Shown: positions 8,753 through 17,086, counted from the first letter of the stretch. The stretch is 33,254 bases of DNA from CBCXVS01 sp965178525 (GCA_965178525.1 CBCXVS010000044.1:1-33254), one strand, 5' to 3'. Translations and numbers: made by a program. Notes: a model not told the origin generated them from the letters alone.

Positions 8753-9403
8753 ACTGCTGCCTAGTGACGCCTCCGGCTTTGGCAGAGTAAAACAGAAAGT
8801 GGAGCCGGCCCCAGGCGTTGACTCCACCCCGATCTGGCCCCCGTGGGATTCCACAATCTTTTTCACCACCGTCAGCCCAGCGCCCGTGCCCGTGTAGGCC
8901 TCACCCGGGGCAAGCCGTTGGAAAATGTCGAAAATGCGGTCGGTGTCTTCGGGGGCCACGCCGATGCCGTTATCGCGCACGGTGAAGCGATAGCGCTGGG
9001 CGTCTTCATCGCAGCCAACGGTCACCTCCGGCGCACGCGCCGCCGTAAATTTCAGGGCATTGCTCAGCAGATTGCGGAAGATCTGCGTCAGCCGCGCCTC
9101 GGGGTAAACGACGAGAGAGAGGGCGGCAGGCAGATGCACGGCGGCGCCGGTATCGGCGATCTCTTGCTGTAGGTCGTGTAGGACCTGATCGAGCACTTGC
9201 CGGACTGACACGGCAAAGACAGCAACCTCGACCGGTTTTTGCAGATAGGCTTTGGCCCCGGCCTCAAGCGCCCGGCGGATATCATCGGGACGTCCGGAGG
9301 TGGTGAGCACGACAATGGGCACCTGTTTTAAGCGCTCGTCCTGTTGGCAATGGCGCAGGACGTCATGTCCGCCCATCCGCGGCATATTGAGATCGAGCAG
9401 CAT
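8744..9403 (-). CDS. Receiver / HATPase chimera lacking a histidine domain (C-terminal part)
   Basis: The first residues, MLLDLNMPRMGGHD, contain the phospho-acceptor Asp of a receiver domain, whose N-terminal third lies in another frame (9328-9588). The receiver ends normally with AYLQKPVEVAVF and, without a linker, continues into a histidine-kinase ATPase: HDLQQEIADTG, RNLLSNALKF, DNGIGV, GTGAGLTVVKKIVESHGG. The HisKA domain that should come before the ATPase is absent. The kinase at 4962 has EPVVVAVKTML just before the same HDLQ segment, so the junction falls in a short stretch that both domain types share. This looks like an internal deletion that fused a response regulator to the ATPase of a following kinase. 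The ATPase has no visible His substrate in this protein. Confidence 0.8.
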   Translation of the reverse strand: MLLDLNMPRMGGHDVLRHCQQDERLKQVPIVVLTTSGRPDDIRRALEAGAKAYLQKPVEVAVFAVSVRQVLDQVLHDLQQEIADTGAAVHLPAALSLVVYPEARLTQIFRNLLSNALKFTAARAPEVTVGCDEDAQRYRFTVRDNGIGVAPEDTDRIFDIFQRLAPGEAYTGTGAGLTVVKKIVESHGGQIGVESTPGAGSTFCFTLPKPEASLGSSEP

Positions 9404-9588
9404 GAGGTGCGGATGGGGTGAGGTGCTGGGATCGCATAGGGGCCTTGGCGATGCAGATAGGCGAGGGCCTCCTCGCCATTCCGGACGATGCGCAGATCGG
9501 ACGTGAGCTGCGCCCGTATGAAGGCCCGTTGCATGAGCTGGACATCGCGCGAACTGTCCTCAACGAGCAACACGGTCCGTGGATTCAT
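9328..9588 (-). pseudogene. Receiver domain N-terminal fragment of the chimera
   Basis: ATG 9588 is preceded by GGAAAG. The protein begins MNPRTVLLVEDSSRDVQLMQ, the first strand and acidic pair of a receiver, and stays receiver-like to LAYLHRQGPYAIPA. It then reads TSCCSISICRGW, while the true continuation PHPHLMLLDLNMP is in the next frame. Adding one base at about 9405-9425 joins the two into a single gene (8744-9588, about 281 residues). The start codon overlaps the stop of a kinase remnant as ATGA, showing that this regulator was once translationally coupled to a kinase. Confidence 0.8.
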
Positions 9589-9656
9589 GGTGGTTCTTTC
9601 CGCTTGGGCTCGGTCACCCGAAAGACCGCACCTTCCGCAGGCGTGGCGGCGACCCT
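9585..9656 (-). pseudogene. C-terminal tail of a deleted histidine kinase
   Basis: Between the diadenylate cyclase stop and the receiver start the minus strand encodes RVAATPAEGAVFRVTEPKRK followed by EPP and a stop. This matches the last strand and tail of the kinases here (VDATPGEGSTFWVTIPK; VESTPGAGSTFCFTLPK). Nothing upstream in this frame is kinase-like, so only about 23 codons survive. The stop overlaps the next start as ATGA. It is best read as the scar of a deletion that removed the body of a kinase gene. Confidence 0.6.
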
Positions 9657-9657
9657 A

Positions 9658-10527
9658 TCAGTACGAGGGTTTCTCAATTTCCATAAAAATGACCCCGTCT
9701 TTAAAAATCCGGATATCGCCGGTGGATTCCGAGATCACAATCGCAATGGCCTCGGTGACGGAGGTAATGCCCGCGGCCGAGAGGTGGCGAGAGCCGAACC
9801 CCGGTGGCAAATGGACCTGGACGTCGAGAGCGGCACTCAGGTGGCGGCCACAACTGACCACCACCCCATCGTCGCGGATCACAAAGGCGCCATCGAGCAC
9901 CGAGAAGCCTTTGAGCGTTTCCCACAGCTGGGGGACCAGGAGATTGCGTTCCTCTTCAGTGTAGCCCTCAAAAGGATTGAAGATCGTCTGGCGGGAAAGT
10001 TGTAGCATCTTGTCGTGATCACCTAGAACAAACGTCGTCCCCACGGGCTTGCCTTCGCGGCCTTGATTGGCCAGCTCCACCGCGAGCTTCAAAAGGATTT
10101 CGAACACGACGGAGGAAAGCGCCTGGGTAGACTCGGGGACGCGGATGGCGGAGAGCAGTTCATCCTCATTGCCAATATCCAGGATCATGATGCAATCGAG
10201 CACGTCGAAGGCGGGTCGGCCCGTGAGGCAGACGATCTTATCATCGGCCTCGATATAGCCTTCCGCCAGGCCCATGACCACGGCAAGCTTGATCTGCGCC
10301 AGGCGTGGCAGAGGAATCGACGGCAAACGCAGCATGGCGGTGACTTCCGCGCTGGGTTCGGTCGTATAATCCCGATGCGTGAATAAGATGACATCCGTGT
10401 GCTCCAGCATCCCGCTCGGCAGGGGGAATTCTTGCAACACATCGGCGGAGACGAACAGCGCTTTGGCCCGGATCGCATTGGCAACCGTACAGGCATACTC
10501 CAAAATGAGCGCATTCAGGGGAGGCAT
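9658..10527 (-). CDS. Diadenylate cyclase (DisA_N/DAC) domain protein
   Basis: This intact 289-residue protein starts at ATG 10527 with AAGGAA upstream. Residues 1-130 form an alpha/beta region; residues 140-285 are a DAC domain (PF02457 type), which makes cyclic di-AMP from two ATP. Motifs seen: GTTFVLGD (163-170), NPFEGY (184-189), the catalytic DGA at 212-214, GSRHLSAAGITSVTEA (245-260) and SESTGDIRIFKDG. The usual second motif is RHRAA; here it reads RHLSA, so the second Arg is Leu. That residue contacts ATP in characterised enzymes, so activity may be altered; this is inference. No membrane segment or DNA-binding DisA domain is present. It lies among two-component genes on the same strand. 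Confidence 0.85.
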   Translation of the reverse strand: MPPLNALILEYACTVANAIRAKALFVSADVLQEFPLPSGMLEHTDVILFTHRDYTTEPSAEVTAMLRLPSIPLPRLAQIKLAVVMGLAEGYIEADDKIVCLTGRPAFDVLDCIMILDIGNEDELLSAIRVPESTQALSSVVFEILLKLAVELANQGREGKPVGTTFVLGDHDKMLQLSRQTIFNPFEGYTEEERNLLVPQLWETLKGFSVLDGAFVIRDDGVVVSCGRHLSAALDVQVHLPPGFGSRHLSAAGITSVTEAIAIVISESTGDIRIFKDGVIFMEIEKPSY

Positions 10528-10688
10528 GGTGGTTCCTTATGTGATCGTCAACTTGGGCAAGAGCCGACTATAGAAGTCTTAGGAACCACTGTCAACCCAC
10601 CAGACCGTCACTTCAGTGCTGCGCACCGCAAATAAGGGAACCCTAGAGGAGCTGGCATATGAGGGGTCCTCCACGTGGGCACGCGGGA

Positions 10689-10828
10689 TCAGGCGCCTTC
10701 GCGGGCGCTCGATATCTCGTGTGTCGGGAACGGGGGAATATTGAGCACATCCTGCGGGAACACCTCGACCAGGACGCCCACCAGGTCGCGCATGGAGACC
10801 ACGCCAGCTGGCTGGCCGGCATCATCAA
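10689..10828 (-). pseudogene. CBS-domain protein, C-terminal part (split by element)
   Basis: The minus strand encodes DDAGQPAGVVSMRDLVGVLV then EVFPQDVLNIPPFPTHEISS and a TGA at 10689. This is the end of the second CBS domain (strand GVVSMRDL). Joining it to the N-terminal part at 11093-11490 after removing the element and one target copy restores RHIPLVDDAGQPAG without gaps. As it stands the frame opens upstream into the element (LLNWANLLIYLILRLFCQGN), so no native start exists. Confidence 0.85.
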
Positions 10829-10833
10829 CTAGA

Positions 10834-11092
10834 CCGAAGTTCCCCTGGCAGAATAGGCGGAGGATTAAGTAGATCAACAGGTTGGCCCAATTCAAAAGTC
10901 CATTTACATGGGAACAATCCAACCTCCTGAAACGACATGGCTTATGGTCATACGTTTGCAGACGATGTCAAGCCCATGGTGCAGAATAGGAGCGAAAATT
11001 TTGCGATTTACATGGGAACAAAGGTCGATTCGTTTCAGGCTTTTGAGTTTTTATTTCAACAAGTTGCCGCCGAATCACGGGAGGAACTTCGG
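10834..11092 (+). mobile_element. 259-bp MITE-like element inserted in the CBS gene
   Basis: The ends are inverted: CCGAAGTTCC (10834-10843) and GGAACTTCGG (11083-11092). ACTAGA flanks it on both sides (10828-10833 and 11093-11098), a target duplication of 6 bp (or 4 bp, CTAG, if the variable outer base belongs to the element). Excising the element plus one copy restores an open CBS gene. No transposase fits in 259 bp. Inside are direct repeats, ATTTACATGGGAACAA (10902-10917 and 11006-11021) and GCAGAATAGG (10848 and 10981), and an inverted pair CCTGAAACGA / TCGTTTCAGG (10925 and 11030). A second inverted copy begins the window. Base composition is more AT-rich than the surroundings. It would need a transposase supplied elsewhere. 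Confidence 0.85.
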
Positions 11093-11490
11093 ACTAGAGG
11101 AATGTGCCGATAGCCGCCAATACTCATCTGGTTCAGGGCGTAAACGAGTTCGTTATCCAATCCCAGGCATTCCGGCTTGGGTGTCATGAGTGCCTCAACC
11201 TGCGTGTGGTCGATATCGATCGCACATGCAGCCACCTTGGTGAGAACGTCCCGCTCGGTGAACACGCCGATGAGCTGCCCCTGATCGACGACCAGCATGC
11301 AGCCAATCCGGCGTTGCTGCATGATCTCCACGGCTTCGCGCACGGGCGTGTTGCGTTCGCACGTGACCGCTGGCGCCAGGGTGGGCAATTCACGTAATGG
11401 ACGCTGCAGCACCATGGTCACCAGCCGCGCCTCGTCCCGTGCACGCTGGTCGGCAATGCGCTGCTCTTCCAAAATCATGGCTTCGCTCAT
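11056..11490 (-). pseudogene. CBS-domain protein, N-terminal part (split by element)
   Basis: ATG 11490 follows AAAGGAC at a good distance. Residues 1-30 are helical; then come one full CBS domain (VTCERNTPVREAVEIMQQRR to GVFTERDVLTKV) and the first half of a second (ALMTPKPECLGLDNELVYAL to GYRHIPLV). The coding sequence then enters the element and ends after RSSSRDSAATC. CBS pairs bind adenosine nucleotides and regulate attached or partner proteins; a protein this small (about 180 residues restored) would act as a stand-alone sensor. Its disruption leaves only one complete CBS motif, so binding is probably lost. Confidence 0.85.
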
Positions 11491-11561
11491 GGTCTTGTCC
11501 TTTCGTGGAAAAGTGACTGTGACGCCTCGGCCAACGCTTTGCGCCCTCCGGAGCCGAGACG

Positions 11562-12119
11562 TCACGAGCCGCGACGCGCCACGGCGGGAGGCGGGGAAGC
11601 CTGGTCTTCAGCCTGACTCGTAGGAATGGCCGCTGCTGCCGGGAGCTGCCACGCCCCCTTCCAGAGGGAATAGCCGGTCGCCGTGGGCCTCAGGGCATAG
11701 CGCGAGAACACGATCGTGCCGGTGATACCGGCGTATTTCCCGGCCCCATCCATCCATTGCGCCCGCCCATCACACGGGCCTTGACCGTCGCACTGCCACG
11801 TCAGCCGGGCCGTATCCCCATCCGGATCCGTCACCAGGCAATGGCCATGCGCACGGCGGCCCGGGTATGGGCGCTCACCCTGACAGACCACGGCGGTGTG
11901 ATGTAAAAAGCCTTGCTCCGCGTCATTGAAAAACGTACCGCTGAACGTCTCTGCCGGGCGGCTCGGCTCAGCCGCGCCGCCCGAGCCCGCGTCCGTGGTG
12001 TACCACCCGAACGTGCCAGAAAACGAGCCCTGCAAGGCCAACTGAGCCTCTACCGGCGCCCCGAACGCCAGTGGGAGTAGGCCCAGCACCAGTAGAAATC
12101 CTATGCCTTTCGCCTCCAT
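11562..12119 (-). CDS. Secreted beta-barrel-like protein of unknown function
   Basis: The start is ATG 12119, behind GAGGAG; longer readings to 12227 have no ribosome site. The 185-residue product opens with a clear Sec signal peptide (MEAKGIGFLLVLGLLPLAFG, cleavage likely after PVEA), then short strands rich in Gly and aromatic residues: GSFSGTFGWYTTD, GTFFNDAEQGFLHH, GHCLVTDPDGDTARLTW, GAGKYAGITGTIVFS. This pattern, with DPDGD and GKYAGITG, resembles small allene-oxide-cyclase/lipocalin-like barrel proteins of unknown role; that is a resemblance by eye only. Four cysteines lie in the mature part. It ends 71 bases before the CBS gene start and may share its transcript. Confidence 0.75.
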   Translation of the reverse strand: MEAKGIGFLLVLGLLPLAFGAPVEAQLALQGSFSGTFGWYTTDAGSGGAAEPSRPAETFSGTFFNDAEQGFLHHTAVVCQGERPYPGRRAHGHCLVTDPDGDTARLTWQCDGQGPCDGRAQWMDGAGKYAGITGTIVFSRYALRPTATGYSLWKGAWQLPAAAAIPTSQAEDQASPPPAVARRGS

Positions 12120-12589
12120 TGGGTGTCTCCTCGTGCGTGGGTACAGCTGCCACGCGCCCGTGTCCCAGTCCAAGGACACGTCAAGCGGACGCGTGACGGG
12201 GCGACGCCGTCTACCGCATGCGCCCATAGCGCCTCACGGCGTACGGGTGACGTAACCGGCGAAATCCCCGCTTGCGTTGTCATGCTATACCGTAGTTATA
12301 CCCCACCACTCCTTGACGGGGCTATGCGTTGTGCGCTCCCCTTTATGTGAGCGGCGACGCCAACGCGCTCCGACCTGAGCCGTGCCGTTCTCGGACGTGT
12401 AGGGTCTATGCCAGGTGCCGTTTCCTCATACGTACCGCATGAGGCGGCGGCTATGAACTTATCGATGGAGAGGCGGTATCTAAAGGGTCCCCCAAACGCT
12501 TCCATACCGGAACGCAGAAAGCCGTGCTGATGCTCCTGAATGACTGGTCGCAGCAGCACGGTCATTTCTATCCTGAGTGGGCTGCTGTT
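12120..12589. other. Non-coding stretch, 470 bp
   Basis: No open frame here has a ribosome site or family-like sequence. It holds the promoter region of the secreted barrel gene (minus strand) and the 3' end region of the methyltransferase. A small inverted repeat, CTCAT (12425-12429) with ATGAG (12439-12443), is the only structure seen. I found nothing else of note. Confidence 0.5.
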
Positions 12590-13420
12590 TTAACATGCCT
12601 GGGGCCGTTTGGCCACGTAACTGTAAAAGTTGCACGCCCCGAAAAAGACGCCGGCAGCGGCGTCTTGGAGCTGCGCGTCCGCCCACGCATCCGCCTCGGC
12701 CTGCGTCATGGCGCCACCCTGCGGCAGCAACTTGCGGTACGATTCGATCGAGTCCCGCCAGTAATCCGCTTGCCCAATGTCGGCAAGCACATAGGGAAAG
12801 GCCGCGAGCAGCTCTAAACCGGCGCGATGCAGCACCTGCGGCATCTGCCGCATGATCCGCGGGTTGGTGACCAAGGCGTTGATAATCGCATCGTCAGAGA
12901 CGGGGCCCTGGGGCAGGTTGGGCTGGTTGAAGGCCAGGGTCGAGAAGTCGCTATCGAAGATGGCCACGTGTCCTCCGGGCTTCACCACACGCGCGGCTTC
13001 CTTGACGACGGCAACCGGATCGTCCACATGGTTCATCAGCGTGTGCGCAACAGCCGCATCGAAAGCCGCGTCGGGGAAATCGAGACGCCCCGTATCCCCG
13101 GTCCGGAACGTCACACGGGCGCCCACGCCTTCCTCGGTGGCCAGACGGGTCGCCACATCGGTCAAATACGGACTCAGATCAATGCCCGTGACCTGGCCGG
13201 CAAACCCTGGGCGGGCGGCGATCGCGCGGGCCACGACGCCGGTGCCGCAGCCCATATCGAGCACGGTCTGGGCCCGATCGATCTGCATCGCGTCAAGATA
13301 TTCTTGCAGCATGCGGGCGAATAAAGGATGGTGGCGACGCGCTTCAAGTCGCGTGACGATGGCTTGCAGCACGGGTTCGTCAACCTTGTGCGTCGGACCA
13401 TAAGGATCCAGAGCGCTCAT
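12590..13420 (-). CDS. Class I SAM-dependent methyltransferase
   Basis: This intact 276-residue protein starts at ATG 13420, with GGAGGA upstream. It has the Rossmann methyltransferase motifs in order: motif I VLDMGCGTGVVARAIA (about 53-68), GIDLSPYL with the acidic residue binding the SAM ribose, TGDTGRLDFPDAAFDAAVAH (motif II region), and VKPGGHVAIFDSDF (motif III). The layout is that of UbiE/COQ5-like or small-molecule methyltransferases; the substrate cannot be told. It begins 66 bases after the molybdenum hydroxylase gene stop, on the same strand, so they may form an operon. Confidence 0.9.
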   Translation of the reverse strand: MSALDPYGPTHKVDEPVLQAIVTRLEARRHHPLFARMLQEYLDAMQIDRAQTVLDMGCGTGVVARAIAARPGFAGQVTGIDLSPYLTDVATRLATEEGVGARVTFRTGDTGRLDFPDAAFDAAVAHTLMNHVDDPVAVVKEAARVVKPGGHVAIFDSDFSTLAFNQPNLPQGPVSDDAIINALVTNPRIMRQMPQVLHRAGLELLAAFPYVLADIGQADYWRDSIESYRKLLPQGGAMTQAEADAWADAQLQDAAAGVFFGACNFYSYVAKRPQAC

Positions 13421-13486
13421 ACGCTGTCCTCCGATGAAACCTCCACTTCGCTTCGTGTTCCCTCGCGTCCTTCGCGGCTCCCGTTT

Positions 13487-15823
13487 TCATCCGTGCTTGA
13501 TCAAATGGCGCACCCGCTCGGGCGACAGCGGAGTTTCCCGCACACAGACGTTGAAGGGCCGCAGCGCATCCTCAACCGCATTGGCAATCGCGGCTGGCGG
13601 CGAGATGGCGCCGCCTTCGCCCACCCCTTTTACCCCCAGCGGATTGCGGGGCGAGGGATATTCGAGATGAATCAGGTCGATGTGAGGCACTTCAGCCGCG
13701 GTGGGCACCAGATAATCCATGAGCGAGCCACTGAGGAATTGGCCCGTATCATCATAGACCAGTTCTTCGTAGAGCCCGCCACCGATCCCTTGCGCCACGC
13801 CACCGCAGATCTGTCCATCGACGATCATCGGATTGATGATGCGGCCACAGTCATGTGACACCGCATAACGCAACAGCTTGACGATTCCGGTCTCCACATC
13901 GACCTCGACCAGCGCCACATGCACGGCGCTGGAATAGGTCACGGTCGGCACTTGCCGATACACCGTCGCTTCAAAGTCGGCTTCCACCGGCCCCGGGGCG
14001 GCATACGTCGGCAGCGCCGCTTGCACCACCCGCGCCAGCGGTACGGCCGATTGCGGCACACCGCGAACAAAAGCCTGCCCCGCATCAATCTCAATGTCGT
14101 CGGCAGACGCCTCCATGAGGGCGCCAGCGGCCTGCGCTAACTTCTCGCGCACGCGCGCCGCCGCTTCATTCACCGCATTCCCGGCCACCACGGCGCTACG
14201 GCTGGCAAACGCGCCCACGCCCATGGAAATGGCCGCCGTGTCGGCGTTGATAACACTAACCTAGTCTAGCGGGACGCCGATCGCATCGGCGGCAAGTTGG
14301 GCAAACGTGGTCTCATGGCCCTGCCCTTGCGAGCAAGCCCCCGTCGCCACGACCACACCCCCCGAGGCGTCAACGGACACCGTAGCGCCTTCATAGGGAC
14401 CGACGCCCGTGCCTTCGATATACGAAGAAATCCCCACGCCACGATAAAGCCCTTGCGTCCGCAACGTGTCTTGCGCAGCGTGAAAGGCATCATAGTCGAC
14501 CGCCTGCAGCACTTTTTCCAGCGCCTCAGGAAAATCGCCCGTATCGTAGATCAGCGGTTGACCGTCGCGGTAGAGTTGCCCGGTGTCATAGGGCATCTCC
14601 TCGGCCCGCACAAAGTTGCGCCGCCGGATCTCGGCCGGGTCCATCGCCAGCGCCTGGGCCAGGCGATCGACCGCCCGGTCCATGACAAAGACCGCCTCAG
14701 GCCGTCCGGCGCCGCGATACGGGGCGTGCGGCGTCTTGTTCGTCAGCACCATCTGCGCCTCGACGGCGAAATTCGGCACGCGGAACGGCCCCAGCATGTG
14801 CGCCACGGTGTTGTAGGGTTGCACGATCCCCCAGGGATTGTACGCGCCCTGATCGACCAGGATACGGTCACGCACGGCGACAATACGCCCGTCGCGCATG
14901 GCGGCGATCTCGATGTGATGCACCTGCTCGCGCGAGTGGATCGAGGCCATAAAATGTTCGCGCCGATCTTCGATCCACTTCACCGGCTTGCCGAGTTGCA
15001 CCGCCACGAGCGGGATGAGAATTTCCTCCGGATAGCTGCTGGCTTTGACGCCAAATCCGCCGCCGCCGTCGGACGCGACGACACGAATTCGATGCGCGGG
15101 CCAACCCAGGACGTTGATCAAGGCGTTTTGCACGAAGTGCGGAAACTGCGTCGCATCCCACATCGTGAGGCGATTTTCGACGGGATGGGGCTCGACCACC
15201 AGCCCCCGGCACTCGAGCGGAACGCCGGAATAGCGGTGCATGCGGAAGCGCTCACGCACCACGACATCAGCCGCTTGCATCGCCGCCTCGGCATCGCCAA
15301 TACGGTGGGTAAAACGCAACGCCATATTATCGTCCCAATCCGGATAGACTCGTGCGGTCCCAGGCGTCGCCGCCGTTTCCGTGTCGATCACCGCCGGCAG
15401 GGGATCATACGCGACGTCGACGCGTTCTGCCGCGTCCTCCGCCTCCGCCCGGCTCCGGGCCACGACGACGGCGACGGGTTCGCCGACATAGCGCACGGTG
15501 TCGCGGGCCAGAGGATATTGGGGCGTCGGGCGTTGGGTAAGATCGAGGCGGGCTTCCAGGGCCGGCGGGGCGCCGCCGGAGGTCGGCATCGGTTTCATCC
15601 AGGCGGCCAGATCGCTGAACTGAAAGACGCCCGCCACGCCCGGTAGCGCTTGTGCCGCTTCCACATCGATAGCCGTGATGCGGGCATGGGCATGCACGCT
15701 GCGGACAATCGTGGCATGCAGCAGACCCGGCAGGGTGATGTCATCCACATAGCGGGCGTTGTCCCGGAGAAGCCGCTGGTCTTCCATCCGTGTCACCGAT
15801 GCCCCAAAATATCGTGTCCCCAC
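13487..15823 (-). pseudogene. Xanthine dehydrogenase-family molybdopterin-binding subunit, in-frame TAG
   Basis: GTG 15823 (VGTRYFGASVTRMEDQRLL) lies six bases behind AAGGAG and is preferred over longer readings. The 779-codon length is normal for the large subunit of xanthine dehydrogenase/CO dehydrogenase/aldehyde oxidase enzymes. Motifs seen: GGGGFGVKASSYPEE, APYRGAGRPEAVFVMDRAVD, GACSQGQGHETTFAQLAAD, and near the end KGVGEGGAI with the catalytic Glu. Codon 521 (14261-14263) is TAG, between GVPLD and VSVINADTAA; both sides stay in the same frame and align with the family, where Gln is common, so CAG to TAG is likely. No FAD-binding or iron-sulfur subunit gene is in the window, so even the intact protein would lack partners here. 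Confidence 0.9.
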
Positions 15824-15895
15824 GGGAACTCCTTCATCGCAAGATGTCATCTGCAGGCGACTGCCGCCACATCGCCATGGTCTCAGAGGTTTTTT

Positions 15896-16057
15896 ATGGA
15901 AGCGCGCGACGCGTTCGTCGGCGCCCTGATCGTCGGTGTTTCCCCAGCGCTTGCCATTGCATTTTATCCGGAAGCCGAGGTCTTTTTGATTGATGTCATT
16001 GTCGTGCAGGGGCTCGTCGTCCGGCCGCGCAGCCTCCTGCCAGCGACGACAATCTAA
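15896..16057 (+). CDS. Possible small hydrophobic protein (53 aa)
   Basis: An ATG at 15896 opens 53 codons (MEARDAFVGALIVGVSPALA then a hydrophobic stretch FLIDVIVVQGLVV), ending TAA at 16057. GAGG lies eight bases upstream. It could form one or two membrane segments. It is divergent from the molybdenum hydroxylase gene and in its promoter region. No family is recognised, so it may be chance. Confidence 0.2.
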   Translation: MEARDAFVGALIVGVSPALAIAFYPEAEVFLIDVIVVQGLVVRPRSLLPATTI

Positions 16058-16148
16058 CACGATACCCCATCGTTCGTCCGCACATGGCGTGGTAACACAT
16101 GGGGTGGCGTTCGTCCACTCGCCCGAATCTCACGTTCGCCTCCTCCCT

Positions 16149-16164
16149 GCGTGTCACTTTTGAC
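16149..16164. promoter_or_regulatory. Shared 16-nt motif, candidate operator upstream of FecR gene
   Basis: GCGTGTCACTTTTGAC occurs here and again, exactly, at 27079-27094. The core is a near palindrome TGTCA-N4-TGACG (perfect TGTCA-N4-TGACA at the second site). It lies about 150 bases before the FecR gene start, a similar distance to that between the second site and the start of the 24816-26924 gene. It may be bound by a common regulator. Confidence 0.4.
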
Positions 16165-16316
16165 GCCTATTTCGGACAAATCCTCCAGTCGTTTCCGACA
16201 GGCAATACGTTAAGGTTCTCACCTCGCTATCAGGTGGCATGTAACTGGGGCGTCACGGCGCCAACCTGCAAGCCACGTTGATCCGTTACCCAATCTGTGT
16301 CAAGAAGGAGCCGGTT

Positions 16317-16817
16317 ATGAAGAAGCACCGTTATGCGAAAGCGGCGACAGCCCTCATGGCCCTGATGCTGGTCGGCCCCAACGTTTTTATCGCTGTAACG
16401 TCTCTTGTTCCCGGCTCTTTGGCAGCAACAAGATGTGCGGAATGGGTTGCCCAAGTGGTTTCTGTGCAGGGAACGGTGGAAGCCCAGGGTGCAGGGGCAA
16501 CGTCGTGGCATGCCGTGCGATTACACGACACGTTCTGTCTTGGTGATATGATCCGGGTTCGGAAACACAGCCGAGCCGCGATCATCTTCCGGAATGAGTC
16601 CATCTTTCGACTCGATCAAGAGACCACGGTCACGTTCACCAAGCCCCAAACCGCGTCGACCTTTTGGCTTGATCTGCTCTCTGGCGTGGCCTATTTCTTC
16701 AGCCGCGCTCCCAAGAGCTTAACCGTCACAACCCCCTATGTGAACGCCGGGGTGGAAGGCATGGAATTCGGGCTCTGTCGCAAATTCTGGTGTGCAGATG
16801 CATCGGGGTGGGGGTGA
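16317..16817 (+). pseudogene. FecR-domain protein, 3' end replaced by IS6-like terminus
   Basis: ATG 16317 follows AAGGAG at six bases. A signal peptide or anchor covers residues 1-38 (ATALMALMLVGPNVFIAV). A FecR domain follows: QVVSVQGTVEAQGAGATSWH, LHDTFCLGDMIRVRKHSRAA, FRLDQETTVTF, LLSGVAYFFSR, VTTPYVNAGVEGMEF. Family proteins in TPS loci continue with a VxxG(T/V)EF strand and further sequence. Here homology stops at codon 152, exactly where GGCTCTGTCGCAAA (16771) begins, and the reading ends 15 codons later (LCRKFWCADASGWG). The domain is almost complete, but everything after it is lost. Such proteins usually lie next to CHAT and TPS genes, as here. Confidence 0.75.
16771..16800 (+). mobile_element. 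IS6-family-like terminal inverted repeat (solo end)
   Basis: GGCTCTGTCGCAAATTCTGG at 16771-16790 fits the conserved end of IS6-family elements (GG-N-N-CTGTYGCAAA, as in IS26 and IS257). It falls exactly where the FecR homology stops. No transposase frame or matching opposite end was found between here and 17087, so this is a remnant. Identification is from memory of the family consensus. Confidence 0.5.
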
Positions 16818-16965
16818 TAGAGGGTGCCGGCTCATGTGCTAGGGCCATGGGGCGAACTCGAAAAATTCACACACGAGCCTTTGCAAGCGTCTTTTCTCTT
16901 GAAAGGGAGCTTCCAGCCTAGTAATACGTCAAGTTTGATTTGATGGATCGCGTTCCCGTCCGGTT

Positions 16966-16988
16966 CCCCCCCCCTTGCCAAAGGGGGG
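16966..16988. repeat. C-tract / G-tract palindrome
   Basis: Nine C, then TTGCC, then AAAGGGGGG: the sequence CCCCCCCTTGCCAAAGGGGG folds into a GC hairpin with a tiny loop. It lies in the 269-bp gap between the FecR remnant and the RTX lipoprotein gene. Short palindromes like this (CCCCTTTGCCAAAGGGG) occur as dispersed repeats in several bacteria. It may also attenuate transcription. Confidence 0.5.
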
Positions 16989-17086
16989 AGTGGAAAGAAG
17001 GGGCCGATGCGGATGAATACCCGGCGCCGGGAGCATCGACATGCCAAGGTCTGGTGGCAACACCCTCTCAAGAAGGAGGAAAAAGG

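Noticed and set aside
10834..11092. Element as part of a full insertion sequence
   Set aside because: Both ends are present within 259 bp with a target duplication, and no transposase-size frame fits.
12524..12817. Plus-strand ORF of 97 codons near the methyltransferase end
   Set aside because: Most of it overlaps the methyltransferase in antisense and it has no ribosome site.
14297..15646. 449-codon open frame on the plus strand
   Set aside because: It lies opposite the molybdenum hydroxylase, which has unmistakable motifs. The frame is Arg/His-rich and has no ribosome site; it is a by-product of high GC.
16940..17086. Longer start for the RTX lipoprotein
   Set aside because: It would bury the lipobox signal inside the protein, and its sequence runs through the C/G palindrome.
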